Shown here: positions 17,694-26,183 of the stretch, one piece after another
How positions within the stretch are numbered: position 1 is the first letter of the stretch
Layout of the letters: the number at the start of each line of letters is the position of its first letter
Assembly: GCA_016214845.1 (NCBI GenBank)
Contig: JACRMS010000028.1
Span: forward strand, 80,070-144,069
Source of the DNA: Nitrospirota bacterium
GTDB taxonomy: Bacteria > Nitrospirota > Thermodesulfovibrionia > UBA6902
Length of the DNA stretch: 64,000 nt
Direction: 5' to 3'
Made by a program: the position numbers and the translations under genes
The notes under the pieces: generated by a model
Seen by the model: only the letters and a program-made list of their open reading frames with translations
Databases searched by the model: none
What the model was told of the DNA's origin: nothing

Positions 17694-18602
17694 TCATTTA
17701 ACCTGCAAATATCTTATCGGATTTTCCGAGACAGCCTTCATCACGACTTCCCTGTTTAACCCAATCTGTATTAACCTCTCTGATGATTCGTGAATTGTCA
17801 TGCAACCGCCGAGAAGCTTATTTTCGCAGTCCCGTATTCCTTGTGAACGGAATTTTAACTCCGCGTCTTTAATTGTGTCTGAGACAATGATGATCCTGTC
17901 CGGGTCCTTTATAGAGAAGATAAGTTCGATCATCTTCTGGTCAAGATGAAAAGGGTCTGCGATGACTTCGACGTAAATCTCCTTATTCATCAACCCGAAA
18001 CCGGCAATCCCCGGTTCTCTGTGATGAATTCCCCGCATTGCATTAAAGAGGTGAGTGATGCCTTTCGCGCCTGCGTTAAATCCGGCCTCTGCCTCGGAAT
18101 ATGTCGCGTCTGAATGTCCCATACTTACGATGATCCCCATTCCGGTTATCATCTTTATAATTCCCGAAGCCCCTTCAATCTCCGGCGCAACGGTCATTAT
18201 TTTCACAACGTCCTCGAATCCGTCAAGGAGTTTCCTCAGATTGTATTCAACCGGTTTTAGAAACGATTGCACATCAAGCGCGCCGCATTTGATCGGATTC
18301 AGAAAAGGCCCCTCAAGATGCATCCCGATTATTTTGGCCTGCAATTTATTCTCTTCGTCCTCCGTCTCCTGTCTACTATCTACTGACTTCTGTCTTCTGT
18401 CTTCTGTTTGTTTCTCCATTGCCTTTTTGATCGCAAGCATATTTTCACGCATTGCCTCAATCGTGGAAGGATAAACCGTAGGAATGATCTCTGAAACGCC
18501 GTGGCTGCCGTGTATTTTTGCAATCTGCAGAATGTCATCTTCTGAAGCAGTCCGCGTATCAAACCCGCCGATCCCGTGAGTGTGAATGTCGATCAATTTC
18601 AT
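17694..18602 (-). CDS. nagA: N-acetylglucosamine-6-phosphate deacetylase NagA (short form)
   Basis: The protein shows the amidohydrolase metal site DIHTHGIGG at the N-terminus, MHLEGPFLNP, SMGHSDATYSEA, THLFNAM and the catalytic Asp region IIIVSDT. NagA deacetylates GlcNAc-6-phosphate during amino-sugar and peptidoglycan recycling. At 302 residues it is shorter than the usual 380 or so, because the small beta-sandwich domain is reduced. Residues about 64-84 (KQTEDRRQKSVDSRQETEDE) are encoded by a 7-bp tandem repeat and look inserted. It is divergent from the DUF1460-ampG pair and near nagZ. Confidence 0.85.
   Translation of the reverse strand: MKLIDIHTHGIGGFDTRTASEDDILQIAKIHGSHGVSEIIPTVYPSTIEAMRENMLAIKKAMEKQTEDRRQKSVDSRQETEDEENKLQAKIIGMHLEGPFLNPIKCGALDVQSFLKPVEYNLRKLLDGFEDVVKIMTVAPEIEGASGIIKMITGMGIIVSMGHSDATYSEAEAGFNAGAKGITHLFNAMRGIHHREPGIAGFGLMNKEIYVEVIADPFHLDQKMIELIFSIKDPDRIIIVSDTIKDAELKFRSQGIRDCENKLLGGCMTIHESSERLIQIGLNREVVMKAVSENPIRYLQVK
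18357..18405. repeat. In-frame heptanucleotide tandem array within nagA
   Basis: Seven consecutive 7-base units (gtcctcc, gtctcct, gtctact, atctact, gacttct, gtcttct, gtcttct) lie inside nagA. They total 49 bases. The translation is a hydrophilic Arg/Glu/Gln-rich loop not expected in the family. Confidence 0.85.
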
Positions 18603-18675
18603 TGCGATATGATAGCACAGTCTGTTTTTGTATAGACACTGAATAAAGTGTTCATGTTAAAATGATGACGGCAAA

Positions 18676-19404
18676 ATGAGAGAGCGGATAATCCTGGGAA
18701 TATGGACGGAAGAACAATTAGACCGGCTGCTGAATGAATCTTCAGCGATCGACGATGTCGGCAAAAGAATAGAATTCCTCTCCGCGCAGTTCCTCGGTAT
18801 CGAATACAAAGAAGCGACGTTAATAGGGGATGTAAATACGCCAGAGGTCTTTGTAATCAATATCGAAGGAGTTGACTGCTTCACCTTTCTTGATTACATA
18901 GAGGCAATGAGGACCTCAAAAACATTCGCCGGATTCAAAGACACTCTTGGAAAAATAAGATACAGATCAGGAAAGATCTCCTATGAGGACAGGAACCACT
19001 TCTTCTCCGACTGGAGAGAATTCAATCCTGATCTGGTTGAGGACGTCACTGAAAAAACAGGCGCGGGAAAAAGCAGGCATATCACCAAAGCGCTGAACCA
19101 ACAAAATGACGGCACATATTATCTTCCGGGGATACCGATTAGAGAAAGAGAAATTGTTTATATTCCTTCGGAATCAGTGGATGATTTTATTGTCGGAAAT
19201 CTTGAGACAGGCGACTATATCGGAATATATTCAGAGAAACAGGGGCTGGATGTTTCACATGTGGGAATTATTATTAAGAGGGAAGCCGCTGCTTTTTTCC
19301 GGCATGCCTCTTCATCAACCAGGAACAGGAAAGTCGTTGATGAGGATTTCAGGAAATATATTTCAGGTAAACCGGGAATAGTTGTATTGAGGGCAAAGGG
19401 ATGA
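18676..19404 (+). CDS. DUF1460 N-acetylmuramoyl-L-alanine amidase-like protein
   Basis: This 242-residue protein has the NlpC/P60-like DUF1460 signature: catalytic Cys in EGVDCFTFLDYIEA, a conserved YRSGKISYEDRNHFFSDW segment, and the His motif LDVSHVGIII. Family members cleave muropeptides between MurNAc and L-Ala. No clear signal peptide is present, so it may act in the cytoplasm on imported anhydro-muropeptides. The ampG-like permease starts 22 bases downstream and nagA and nagZ flank the pair, which supports a role in peptidoglycan recycling. Confidence 0.82.
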   Translation: MRERIILGIWTEEQLDRLLNESSAIDDVGKRIEFLSAQFLGIEYKEATLIGDVNTPEVFVINIEGVDCFTFLDYIEAMRTSKTFAGFKDTLGKIRYRSGKISYEDRNHFFSDWREFNPDLVEDVTEKTGAGKSRHITKALNQQNDGTYYLPGIPIREREIVYIPSESVDDFIVGNLETGDYIGIYSEKQGLDVSHVGIIIKREAAAFFRHASSSTRNRKVVDEDFRKYISGKPGIVVLRAKG

Positions 19405-19426
19405 GGGGGATTTATTAAATTAATAA

Positions 19427-20647
19427 ATGCGTCATTCAATATTTAAAACCATCTTCAGCCGCCGGATGCTCGTCTGCTTCATCATGGGGTTTTCCTGCGG
19501 CCTGCCCCTTCTTCTGACAATAACAGTCTTACAGGCATGGATGAAGGAAGAAGGAGTTGACCTTACCGTGATTGGAATAATGTCTCTCGTTGGCCTGCCA
19601 TATACGGTGAAGTTCCTCTGGGCGCCTGTGATGGACAGGTTCACCCTGCCCTTTTTAGGACGCAGAAGGGGCTGGCTCCTGATCGCGCAGATTGCGTTGA
19701 TCTGTTCGATCATATGTCTTGGCCTTACCAGTCCCGGAAAGAATCCGTGGATGGTTGCCATTGCGGCGATGCTTGTGACATTCTTCAGCGCATCTCAGGA
19801 CATCGTTGTTGACGCCTACAGGCGGGAAGACCTTACGGATGCTGAATTGGGTTTGGGTTCTTCCCTGTATGTCAACGGTTATCGCGTCGGGATGCTGCTT
19901 GCCTCAGGGGGCGGGCTTATCATGGCGGACCACATGTCTTTTCAGATGGTCTATCTGATCATGGCCGCCTGTATGCTGCCCGGAGTTGCGGCAACTATGC
20001 TCACGCCTGAACCGGTGAATTCCGCCGGGACGCCAAAGAGCCTGAAAGACGCTGTGCTGCATCCGCTCATCGAATACTTTTCCAGGGAAGGCGCTCTCTG
20101 GATTCTCGTATTTATCCTCCTCTATAAAGTAGGCGATACCATGGCAAGCGCGATGACTATACCGTTCTATCTCGACATAGGATTTTCAAAAACAGAGATC
20201 GGCGCAATCGTCAAGATATTCGGTTTCTGGGCCACTATCATCGGCAGTCTGACAGGCGGCATAATGATGCTGCGTTTCGGCATCAACCGATCTCTCTGGA
20301 TATTCGGTTTTCTTCAGGCAATATCAACAGCCGGATTTGCCGTCCTCGGTCTTATCGGGCACAGCATCCCTGCCCTGTCCTGCGTAATTGCCTTTGAAAA
20401 CTTAAGCGGCGGCATGGGGACTGCCGCATATGCCGCATTTATGGCAAGCATTACGAACAAGAAATTTACCGCAACTCAATATGCACTTCTGAGCAGCCTC
20501 ATGGGAATTCCAAGGGTGATCGCGTCCGCGCCTACAGGCTATCTTGCGAAAAATATGGGCTGGGTCAGTTTTTTTGTCTTTTGCACTTTGATCGCAATTC
20601 CCGGGATGCTGCTTCTGATAAAAATTGCCCCGCCTTCAAAAAAATAA
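19427..20647 (+). CDS. AmpG-like MFS muropeptide permease
   Basis: This 406-residue major-facilitator protein has about 12 hydrophobic segments and the AmpG opening pattern (MGFSCGLPLLLTITVLQAWM; GLPYTVKFLWAPVMDRF; GRRRGWLL; FSASQDIVVDAYRRE). AmpG imports GlcNAc-anhydro-MurNAc peptides from the periplasm. Co-orientation with the DUF1460 amidase and convergence with nagZ place it in a recycling set. Specificity is inferred from sequence pattern and context. No strong ribosome-binding site lies close to ATG 19427. Confidence 0.85.
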   Translation: MRHSIFKTIFSRRMLVCFIMGFSCGLPLLLTITVLQAWMKEEGVDLTVIGIMSLVGLPYTVKFLWAPVMDRFTLPFLGRRRGWLLIAQIALICSIICLGLTSPGKNPWMVAIAAMLVTFFSASQDIVVDAYRREDLTDAELGLGSSLYVNGYRVGMLLASGGGLIMADHMSFQMVYLIMAACMLPGVAATMLTPEPVNSAGTPKSLKDAVLHPLIEYFSREGALWILVFILLYKVGDTMASAMTIPFYLDIGFSKTEIGAIVKIFGFWATIIGSLTGGIMMLRFGINRSLWIFGFLQAISTAGFAVLGLIGHSIPALSCVIAFENLSGGMGTAAYAAFMASITNKKFTATQYALLSSLMGIPRVIASAPTGYLAKNMGWVSFFVFCTLIAIPGMLLLIKIAPPSKK

Positions 20648-20653
20648 AAGCAA

Positions 20654-20674
20654 CTCTATGCCCTTTGCCCTATG
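20654..20674. repeat. Heptanucleotide array at the ampG/nagZ junction
   Basis: Three 7-base units (ctctatg, ccctttg, ccctatg) lie between the convergent genes and overlap the last bases of nagZ. The nagZ stop codon (20670-20672) falls inside the array. Confidence 0.6.
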
Positions 20675-22154
20675 CTAAATTCACCGGCAGTCTGCCCTGA
20701 AAATCCCTCTCGCCTTTCAAACACTTGATCAAAGAAAGCTGCGCCTGTGCGGTCGTATCGTATGCAGCTATAAGCGCACCGGCATCCGCGAAATGCCTGA
20801 GCACATAGGGACTGCCGAATGAGATGACAATCGAGCGCTGCGCCGTTTTCATAATTTGCCGTATGGCCTGCATCTCCTCATCTTTGATGCCTGAGCTTCC
20901 TCTCCATGCGGCAACGCTCGTGAAGATGGCAACGATGACTGGTCCCCTTTCGCGGTCAGGTTTTAAACCTGCCCCTACGGAGACATCGGGGATAAAATTT
21001 CTGAGCGGTGATGTTTTGTGTATGTCCTCATCTCCAGCAAATATGAGATTTACATCCTGAACGTCTTTGACCGGGAGCAAGCCCGGCGTATCTTTCACAA
21101 GTGTAATTGCTTTATCTGAGATCATCAAGGAAAGTTCAGCGTGCTTTTCATAATTTGGCAAGTGGGGACAAAGAGGGGTAATCTTCTTTTTAAAATTCAA
21201 TATCCTTTCGACAGCCGCATCTATCTTTGCCTCCGCAACTTCTCCGGCGCTCATGGCCTCTTTCAGCTCTTCAACAACCGCGTCCGCATTTACCGGGTGA
21301 AGGAGGATATCAACGCCCGCGTTCATACATTGGGCCGGGACGTCCTCTATTTCCTCCAGGGCGCTCATGTTCAATGCGTCAGTAAGAATAAGCCCTTCGT
21401 AGCCCAGTTCTTTTCTCAGCAGGTCTGTGATCACCTTTTCCGAAAGAGTGGCCGGCAGCGCATCAAATGCCGGAACGCTTAAGTGGGCGATCATGATGCT
21501 GCTTACCCCGGCTTTAACAGCCTCCCTGAAAGGGAACAAATCAACGTCCGTTAATTCCTTCAGCGACTTATGGATCACAGGGAGTTCGATATGAGAATCC
21601 ATTGACGTATCGCCGTGCCCGGGAAAATGTTTTGCGCAGCTTATCAGTCCGGCGGCTTCAAGCGTCCTGATATACATATTGCCGTACCACGAAACTTCTT
21701 CTGGATTGTCGGAAAAAGCCCTCGTGCAGATGATCGGATTATCAGGGTTCCTGTTCACGTCCAGGACCGGAATGAGCGGCATGTTGATCCCGATGTCACG
21801 CGCCTCATCAGCGATGGCGGAAATTGCGTCTTCAAGGACCTTCACGTCATCAGAGTTTTCCCTGTTGATCGCCGCAGCCACAGCCATCTGGCAGGGGAAA
21901 CGTGTTGCCCCGTTGACCTGCTGCCCCGCCCCGCGTTCTATATCAGATGCGATGAAAAGAGGTATCTCTGAAATGGACTGAAGCTCAGCGATAAAACTTT
22001 TCACCTCATCCTTTTTCCCGCCGAAAAGAATGAACCCGCCGATGCCTTTTTTAACAAATTCAACAACCCCCTCCCGGTACGCGTTTGAAGAGAGCTTGTC
22101 CCCGTCAAGCCTGTTAATGATGAGTTGGTAAAGTTTCTGTTCAAGGCTGAGCAT
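20670..22154 (-). CDS. nagZ: Beta-N-acetylhexosaminidase NagZ (GH3)
   Basis: The 494-residue GH3 enzyme has KHFPGHGDTSMDSHIELP (catalytic His/Asp loop), IMIAHLSVPAF and the nucleophile motif LILTDALNMSAL. It removes GlcNAc from anhydro-muropeptides; NagA then processes the recycled sugar after phosphorylation. It is longer than E. coli NagZ (341) because it keeps a C-terminal domain (about 350-494), as in many Gram-positive and environmental homologues. No signal peptide is visible, which fits cytoplasmic recycling. Confidence 0.9.
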   Translation of the reverse strand: MLSLEQKLYQLIINRLDGDKLSSNAYREGVVEFVKKGIGGFILFGGKKDEVKSFIAELQSISEIPLFIASDIERGAGQQVNGATRFPCQMAVAAAINRENSDDVKVLEDAISAIADEARDIGINMPLIPVLDVNRNPDNPIICTRAFSDNPEEVSWYGNMYIRTLEAAGLISCAKHFPGHGDTSMDSHIELPVIHKSLKELTDVDLFPFREAVKAGVSSIMIAHLSVPAFDALPATLSEKVITDLLRKELGYEGLILTDALNMSALEEIEDVPAQCMNAGVDILLHPVNADAVVEELKEAMSAGEVAEAKIDAAVERILNFKKKITPLCPHLPNYEKHAELSLMISDKAITLVKDTPGLLPVKDVQDVNLIFAGDEDIHKTSPLRNFIPDVSVGAGLKPDRERGPVIVAIFTSVAAWRGSSGIKDEEMQAIRQIMKTAQRSIVISFGSPYVLRHFADAGALIAAYDTTAQAQLSLIKCLKGERDFQGRLPVNLA

Positions 22155-22260
22155 AGGACATTATAAACTACCTTGCATGTAAACTTTAAGTGGATAGATG
22201 TCGGGGTCAGGGATATACGATAAGCCCGAACGCCCTAAAATCTTTGTCAAAGGTAAATTA

Positions 22261-22398
22261 TCAAACAATATACAAATGCTTTTTGAGGTTTTCAGATATA
22301 GGGATTTTCAATCCTCTTCTTTTGGACTTCAGCTTCTTCCTAATTGCAAGGAGCTTAGCCGCAGCTTCTCCCGGCTTAATTTTAAGAGGGCGTTTCAT
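22261..22398 (-). CDS. Small basic ORF, 45 residues (possible antitoxin-like or remnant)
   Basis: An ATG frame at 22398 gives a Lys/Arg-rich 45-residue peptide starting MKRPLKIKPGEAAAKLL. An AAGG lies about 10 bases upstream. The sequence looks like coding DNA (charged helix, few rare residues) but matches no family I can name. It lies between nagZ and the TIR gene, in the same direction as both. It may be a small DNA-binding or antitoxin-like protein, or a gene remnant. The rest of the 310-base gap shows nothing clear. Confidence 0.3.
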   Translation of the reverse strand: MKRPLKIKPGEAAAKLLAIRKKLKSKRRGLKIPISENLKKHLYIV

Positions 22399-22464
22399 TT
22401 TTTAAAACCTTCTTTTTAAATACAGATAGCAACGCTCGATTCAAGATACGGCCTCGAAAGTATC

Positions 22465-25400
22465 TCATGATTTAATAGCCTTCTCATATAAGGGCTTCAG
22501 ACTTTTATCTTTTGGATAATCAGTGATACCTTTCTTCAAGAGAATTATAGCTTCTTTACGTTGGCCAGTATCTATCATTAGTTCAGCACACAATTGATAC
22601 AATGAAACAATGTTTCCTAATTTAGGGCCATCAATTGCCTTTTTAAGAAGGTGAATCGCCTCCTGCTTGCGCCCTGCACTCGACATTAGTTTCGCACATG
22701 TTTGATATAGAATGACCATGCCGGACATTCCAGGCAATCCAATAGCCCTTTCAAGTAACTCAATGCCTTCATCAGGTCGTTTGGCTTTCGCCAGCAGTTT
22801 AGCACATTCTTGAAAGAGTATGGATTTGTTTGCTATCGCTGGTGCGTTGATACCTTTTTTCAAAATATTGATAGCATCTTCAAGACGGTCAGCTTTCACC
22901 ATTAGTTCTGAGCAAGAATGATAGAGTGCCCCCTGATTATTTACATTTTTATCTGCGATTCCTTTTTCTAAAAGTTCAATAGCATCGCCTAATTGACCTT
23001 GCCTGCCCATCAGATCGGAACACATTTGATATAATTGCCATTGGTCCTTCATTTGGGAGACTAACAACCCCCGCTTTAACACTCCAATAGCATCGTCAAG
23101 ATTTATAGAATGAAATAGAATCGTTGCGCAGGCGAGATAGAGAGCTGGTTCTGACATCATATGACGGTTAGCAATGGCGCTTTTGAGTAGCTTGACGCCA
23201 TCTTCCGCATTACCGGACTTTTCCATTAACTCGGCAAAGAAAAGGTAGAGTGGTACCGGGTCTTTAATAACTTTTGATACTATTCCACTCTCTATCAGTG
23301 TATTTGCTTCTTCGACGCGGTGATTCTTCACTAATAGCTCGGCACATAAACGGTAAAGTTTTATGGGATCTCTTACTTTTGGATTAGATAGACCTTCTTT
23401 GAGCAAGTGAATAGCTTCATCACTTTTCCCATCTTTCTCCATGAACTCCGCCATTAAAAGATATAAGGAATAAAGCTTAGTCATTCCTGGGATATCGATC
23501 CCCTTTTTAAGTAACGAAATTGCATCGTCTATGCGGTTTGTCTTTGCCATTAAGTTTGCACAGCGTTTATATAACGTCACAAGCTCCGGCATCCCAGGCG
23601 TATCGATACCTTTCTTTAAAATTCTTATTGCGTCAGGATATTTTTCTGCTTGTTCCATATATTCAGCACATTGACTAATAAGCGGTGCAAGGCAAGTAAC
23701 ACCAGGGGTATCAATACCTTTCTCAAGCACCTTGATTGCATCGTTTAGCTTATTGTCTTTTTCGAGTATTTGGGCGCTACGGAGATAGATCGAGAACGAG
23801 TTGCTCCCGGCACCCAAGTGTCTTAGCGCTTCAGCCTGAGTTTTAAGCATCGCATCTATCCCATTAAGAGCATATTCAAGATCAAGACGAAGTAGCCAAA
23901 CTGCGTAGTACGCGTGACGCCCGGTTGCCTTACGCACATGGTATAGAGCTTTTTGGAAATCATCGCCAATGTTTCGATGCTTCAAGCATAAAGCCAGGTG
24001 ATACTCCAATCCTTTTGGTCTTTGATCATCAGGCAGTGTCGATATTAAGGCTATACGTTCTTCTAATGTTTCAACGTTGTCAGGAACTTGGGACTGAGCA
24101 GGCTTCGTGATTTGTGACAGGGCAAACTTTGTGAGTTTTTCGCTGGCCAGATTGAGTTCAGTAATACGACCAGACTCAAAAAGATGATGACGCAGTTCCG
24201 CGTAAGAAGTAGTTAGCTTTTGAGTTCCTTTCATCTGAAGAGCCTTAAAATGTCTGAAGTGATAGTTCGCCGCAAGACTGTGAGCTTGTTTCCATTCATC
24301 TTTCTCAGTGCGTAGCCGCGAAACACTGATTTCTCGCGCCAGTGGATGCAGGGAGTCTCCGATCGTTGTATTCTCCAATAGAAATCGGTCAATTAGTTGT
24401 TTGCGAAGTGCTTGTGTGGTTTCCGTCCCATATGTAAATTCTGAAAGAGCCTCTTTTTTAAATGTTCGGCGGTGGACTGCCAGCGAACGCATAAATTTCA
24501 GCAAGGCTACTTCCATATAAGGAAGCGTGCGTTCAATTAGCTCATGCTCAAATTCCTCCACAAGGGCAGGATCAAGTGCTACATCACCCGGCCTAAAGAG
24601 ATCAGGAGCTAACGAAATCAAATCTTCAAGTGATTCACTCATGAGGCTCGCAACGAGTGTTTTCAATGCCCTTGGATTACCGCCTAAACGATGACCTATC
24701 TCTTTAAGTCTTTTGGTTGGAATCTTTGACGTTAGACCTTTTGATTTAAGAAGTTCTAAAAGAAAAAACTCGGCCTCTGGATCAGTAAGTCCTTTAAGCT
24801 CTTTAAATATACAGCTCTCACACCACCGAGCACTCTTGATAGATCGATTACTAATGAGCATCAGTCTGCCCGCAGTGCGATTTGAATTATTGAGTTTTTC
24901 TACCAGAACCTGCCAACTCTTTGGAGGAAATGTATCCGTATAAGCAAAAAGACGCTGAAACTCATCAAGGATGATCAATATCTGTTCACGGCGGAGAACT
25001 TTAAACAAAGCGTTGAATAGGTCGCCATTACCCCCCATATCAAGCTCATGCATCAAATCAGGAATACCTTCGCTATCCAGTGCAAACGCCAGATCAGTTA
25101 AAAGGTCTAATGAAGGGTTTGTTGACTCTGACTGGGGCTCAATTGGATCTAAACTCCGTCGTGACTTTACTGCTACAGCAAGGGCCAATTGAGTTTTTCC
25201 ACATCCAGGGAATCCTTCCAATATAGCAACTGCAGGACCACTTGACAGCCATTCAGTCACCAAATGATGTATGATTTCACGTCGCTTCTGGCCGTGAAAG
25301 TTGTCCGACAGTTGAATCTCTTTCTTAGCTTCCGTCTGTTGATGCATTCTTCCGCCCTGTGATTCGTCATCTGTTTTGTCTGCATCTGCCACGGCATCAT

Positions 25401-25887
25401 CTAATGTAATCGTCACTAATCCCGATTCGGGCAACGGCGGCTCTATCTTTGGTTTCTTGCGTTTTTGATCCACACCAGTAAGGAGCATTTCGATCAAGTG
25501 TTCTCGTCTTTCCTGTACATCTGAAGGCGGTGATTGTAGGAAATCAATATATACTATGGACTTAAAAAAACCTTTCAACTCACATTGGGCAACACGCACG
25601 GGAATCAGTAAACGCTTTTCTCCGGTAGGGTCTTTGGCAAAGGCTTGTGCCCATTCTGGCTGGGTGTAAATGGCTTTAAGAAAATGGGGAGATAATACCA
25701 TCACTGTGCGCTCACATATCTCAGCAGCACGTTGCATATTTAGTATGAAATTATTTCCCGGCCCCCAGTCCCATAATTGAATCTCGACGCTATAATCTGC
25801 ATCTTCCAGCTGCCAGGCGATCCACTCGGCCCACTGTTTATCGTGCTCGTTGTATATGACAAAAAAGTCTTTTCTTGTCTTGTTCAT
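22465..25887 (-). CDS. TIR - STAND NTPase - 36-residue repeat protein (putative defence)
   Basis: The 1140-residue protein has an N-terminal TIR domain (about 1-145; FFVIYNEHDKQWAEWIAWQL, WDWGPGNNF, MVLSPHFLKAIYTQPEWAQA with the likely catalytic Glu in PEW). A charged linker follows, then an NB-ARC-like NTPase with Walker A EGFPGCGKT (about 220-230) and Walker B ILIILDEFQRLF (about 303-314). The C-terminal third (about 705-1140) is about 12 helical repeats of 36 residues with core DAI.LLKKGID.PGM. TIR-STAND-repeat proteins are typical bacterial antiphage sensors that deplete NAD. It appears single-gene; no partner is next to it. Confidence 0.85.
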   Translation of the reverse strand: MNKTRKDFFVIYNEHDKQWAEWIAWQLEDADYSVEIQLWDWGPGNNFILNMQRAAEICERTVMVLSPHFLKAIYTQPEWAQAFAKDPTGEKRLLIPVRVAQCELKGFFKSIVYIDFLQSPPSDVQERREHLIEMLLTGVDQKRKKPKIEPPLPESGLVTITLDDAVADADKTDDESQGGRMHQQTEAKKEIQLSDNFHGQKRREIIHHLVTEWLSSGPAVAILEGFPGCGKTQLALAVAVKSRRSLDPIEPQSESTNPSLDLLTDLAFALDSEGIPDLMHELDMGGNGDLFNALFKVLRREQILIILDEFQRLFAYTDTFPPKSWQVLVEKLNNSNRTAGRLMLISNRSIKSARWCESCIFKELKGLTDPEAEFFLLELLKSKGLTSKIPTKRLKEIGHRLGGNPRALKTLVASLMSESLEDLISLAPDLFRPGDVALDPALVEEFEHELIERTLPYMEVALLKFMRSLAVHRRTFKKEALSEFTYGTETTQALRKQLIDRFLLENTTIGDSLHPLAREISVSRLRTEKDEWKQAHSLAANYHFRHFKALQMKGTQKLTTSYAELRHHLFESGRITELNLASEKLTKFALSQITKPAQSQVPDNVETLEERIALISTLPDDQRPKGLEYHLALCLKHRNIGDDFQKALYHVRKATGRHAYYAVWLLRLDLEYALNGIDAMLKTQAEALRHLGAGSNSFSIYLRSAQILEKDNKLNDAIKVLEKGIDTPGVTCLAPLISQCAEYMEQAEKYPDAIRILKKGIDTPGMPELVTLYKRCANLMAKTNRIDDAISLLKKGIDIPGMTKLYSLYLLMAEFMEKDGKSDEAIHLLKEGLSNPKVRDPIKLYRLCAELLVKNHRVEEANTLIESGIVSKVIKDPVPLYLFFAELMEKSGNAEDGVKLLKSAIANRHMMSEPALYLACATILFHSINLDDAIGVLKRGLLVSQMKDQWQLYQMCSDLMGRQGQLGDAIELLEKGIADKNVNNQGALYHSCSELMVKADRLEDAINILKKGINAPAIANKSILFQECAKLLAKAKRPDEGIELLERAIGLPGMSGMVILYQTCAKLMSSAGRKQEAIHLLKKAIDGPKLGNIVSLYQLCAELMIDTGQRKEAIILLKKGITDYPKDKSLKPLYEKAIKS

Positions 25888-26183
25888 CAGTAAACCTTTC
25901 CAGTCCCTATAAGGGAGGGATGCCTGAAACAGGATAAAATCTCGTTTTTTGCATTTTGCATATTATAGCTCATGGCAGTTACGAACATCCCAAACACCTT
26001 ACATGTCCCAGTCTTGACATCACTCCTTATTGCTGATAATTTATAAAACGAGCGGTAAGACCGATGCAGGCTGTTCGGGGTGTTCCCATCTTTATGTTGG
26101 CATGAGTCCCGGCGAAAGAAGTCTGTAAGGCGCGCTCAAAATTTCATCAAGATACAAAAACCACATTATCTACTCCGAAATCT
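25888..26183. other. Intergenic region upstream of the TIR gene
   Basis: This 296-base gap holds the presumed TIR-gene promoter and the end of the GGDEF gene. A GGAAAGG sits about 8-14 bases before the TIR-gene ATG. I see no RNA gene or clear repeat. Confidence 0.4.

Noticed and set aside
22190-22419. Two plus-strand ORFs of about 72 codons between nagZ and the TIR gene
   Set aside because: No ribosome-binding site and low-quality composition; the minus-strand 45-codon frame is slightly better supported, though also weak.
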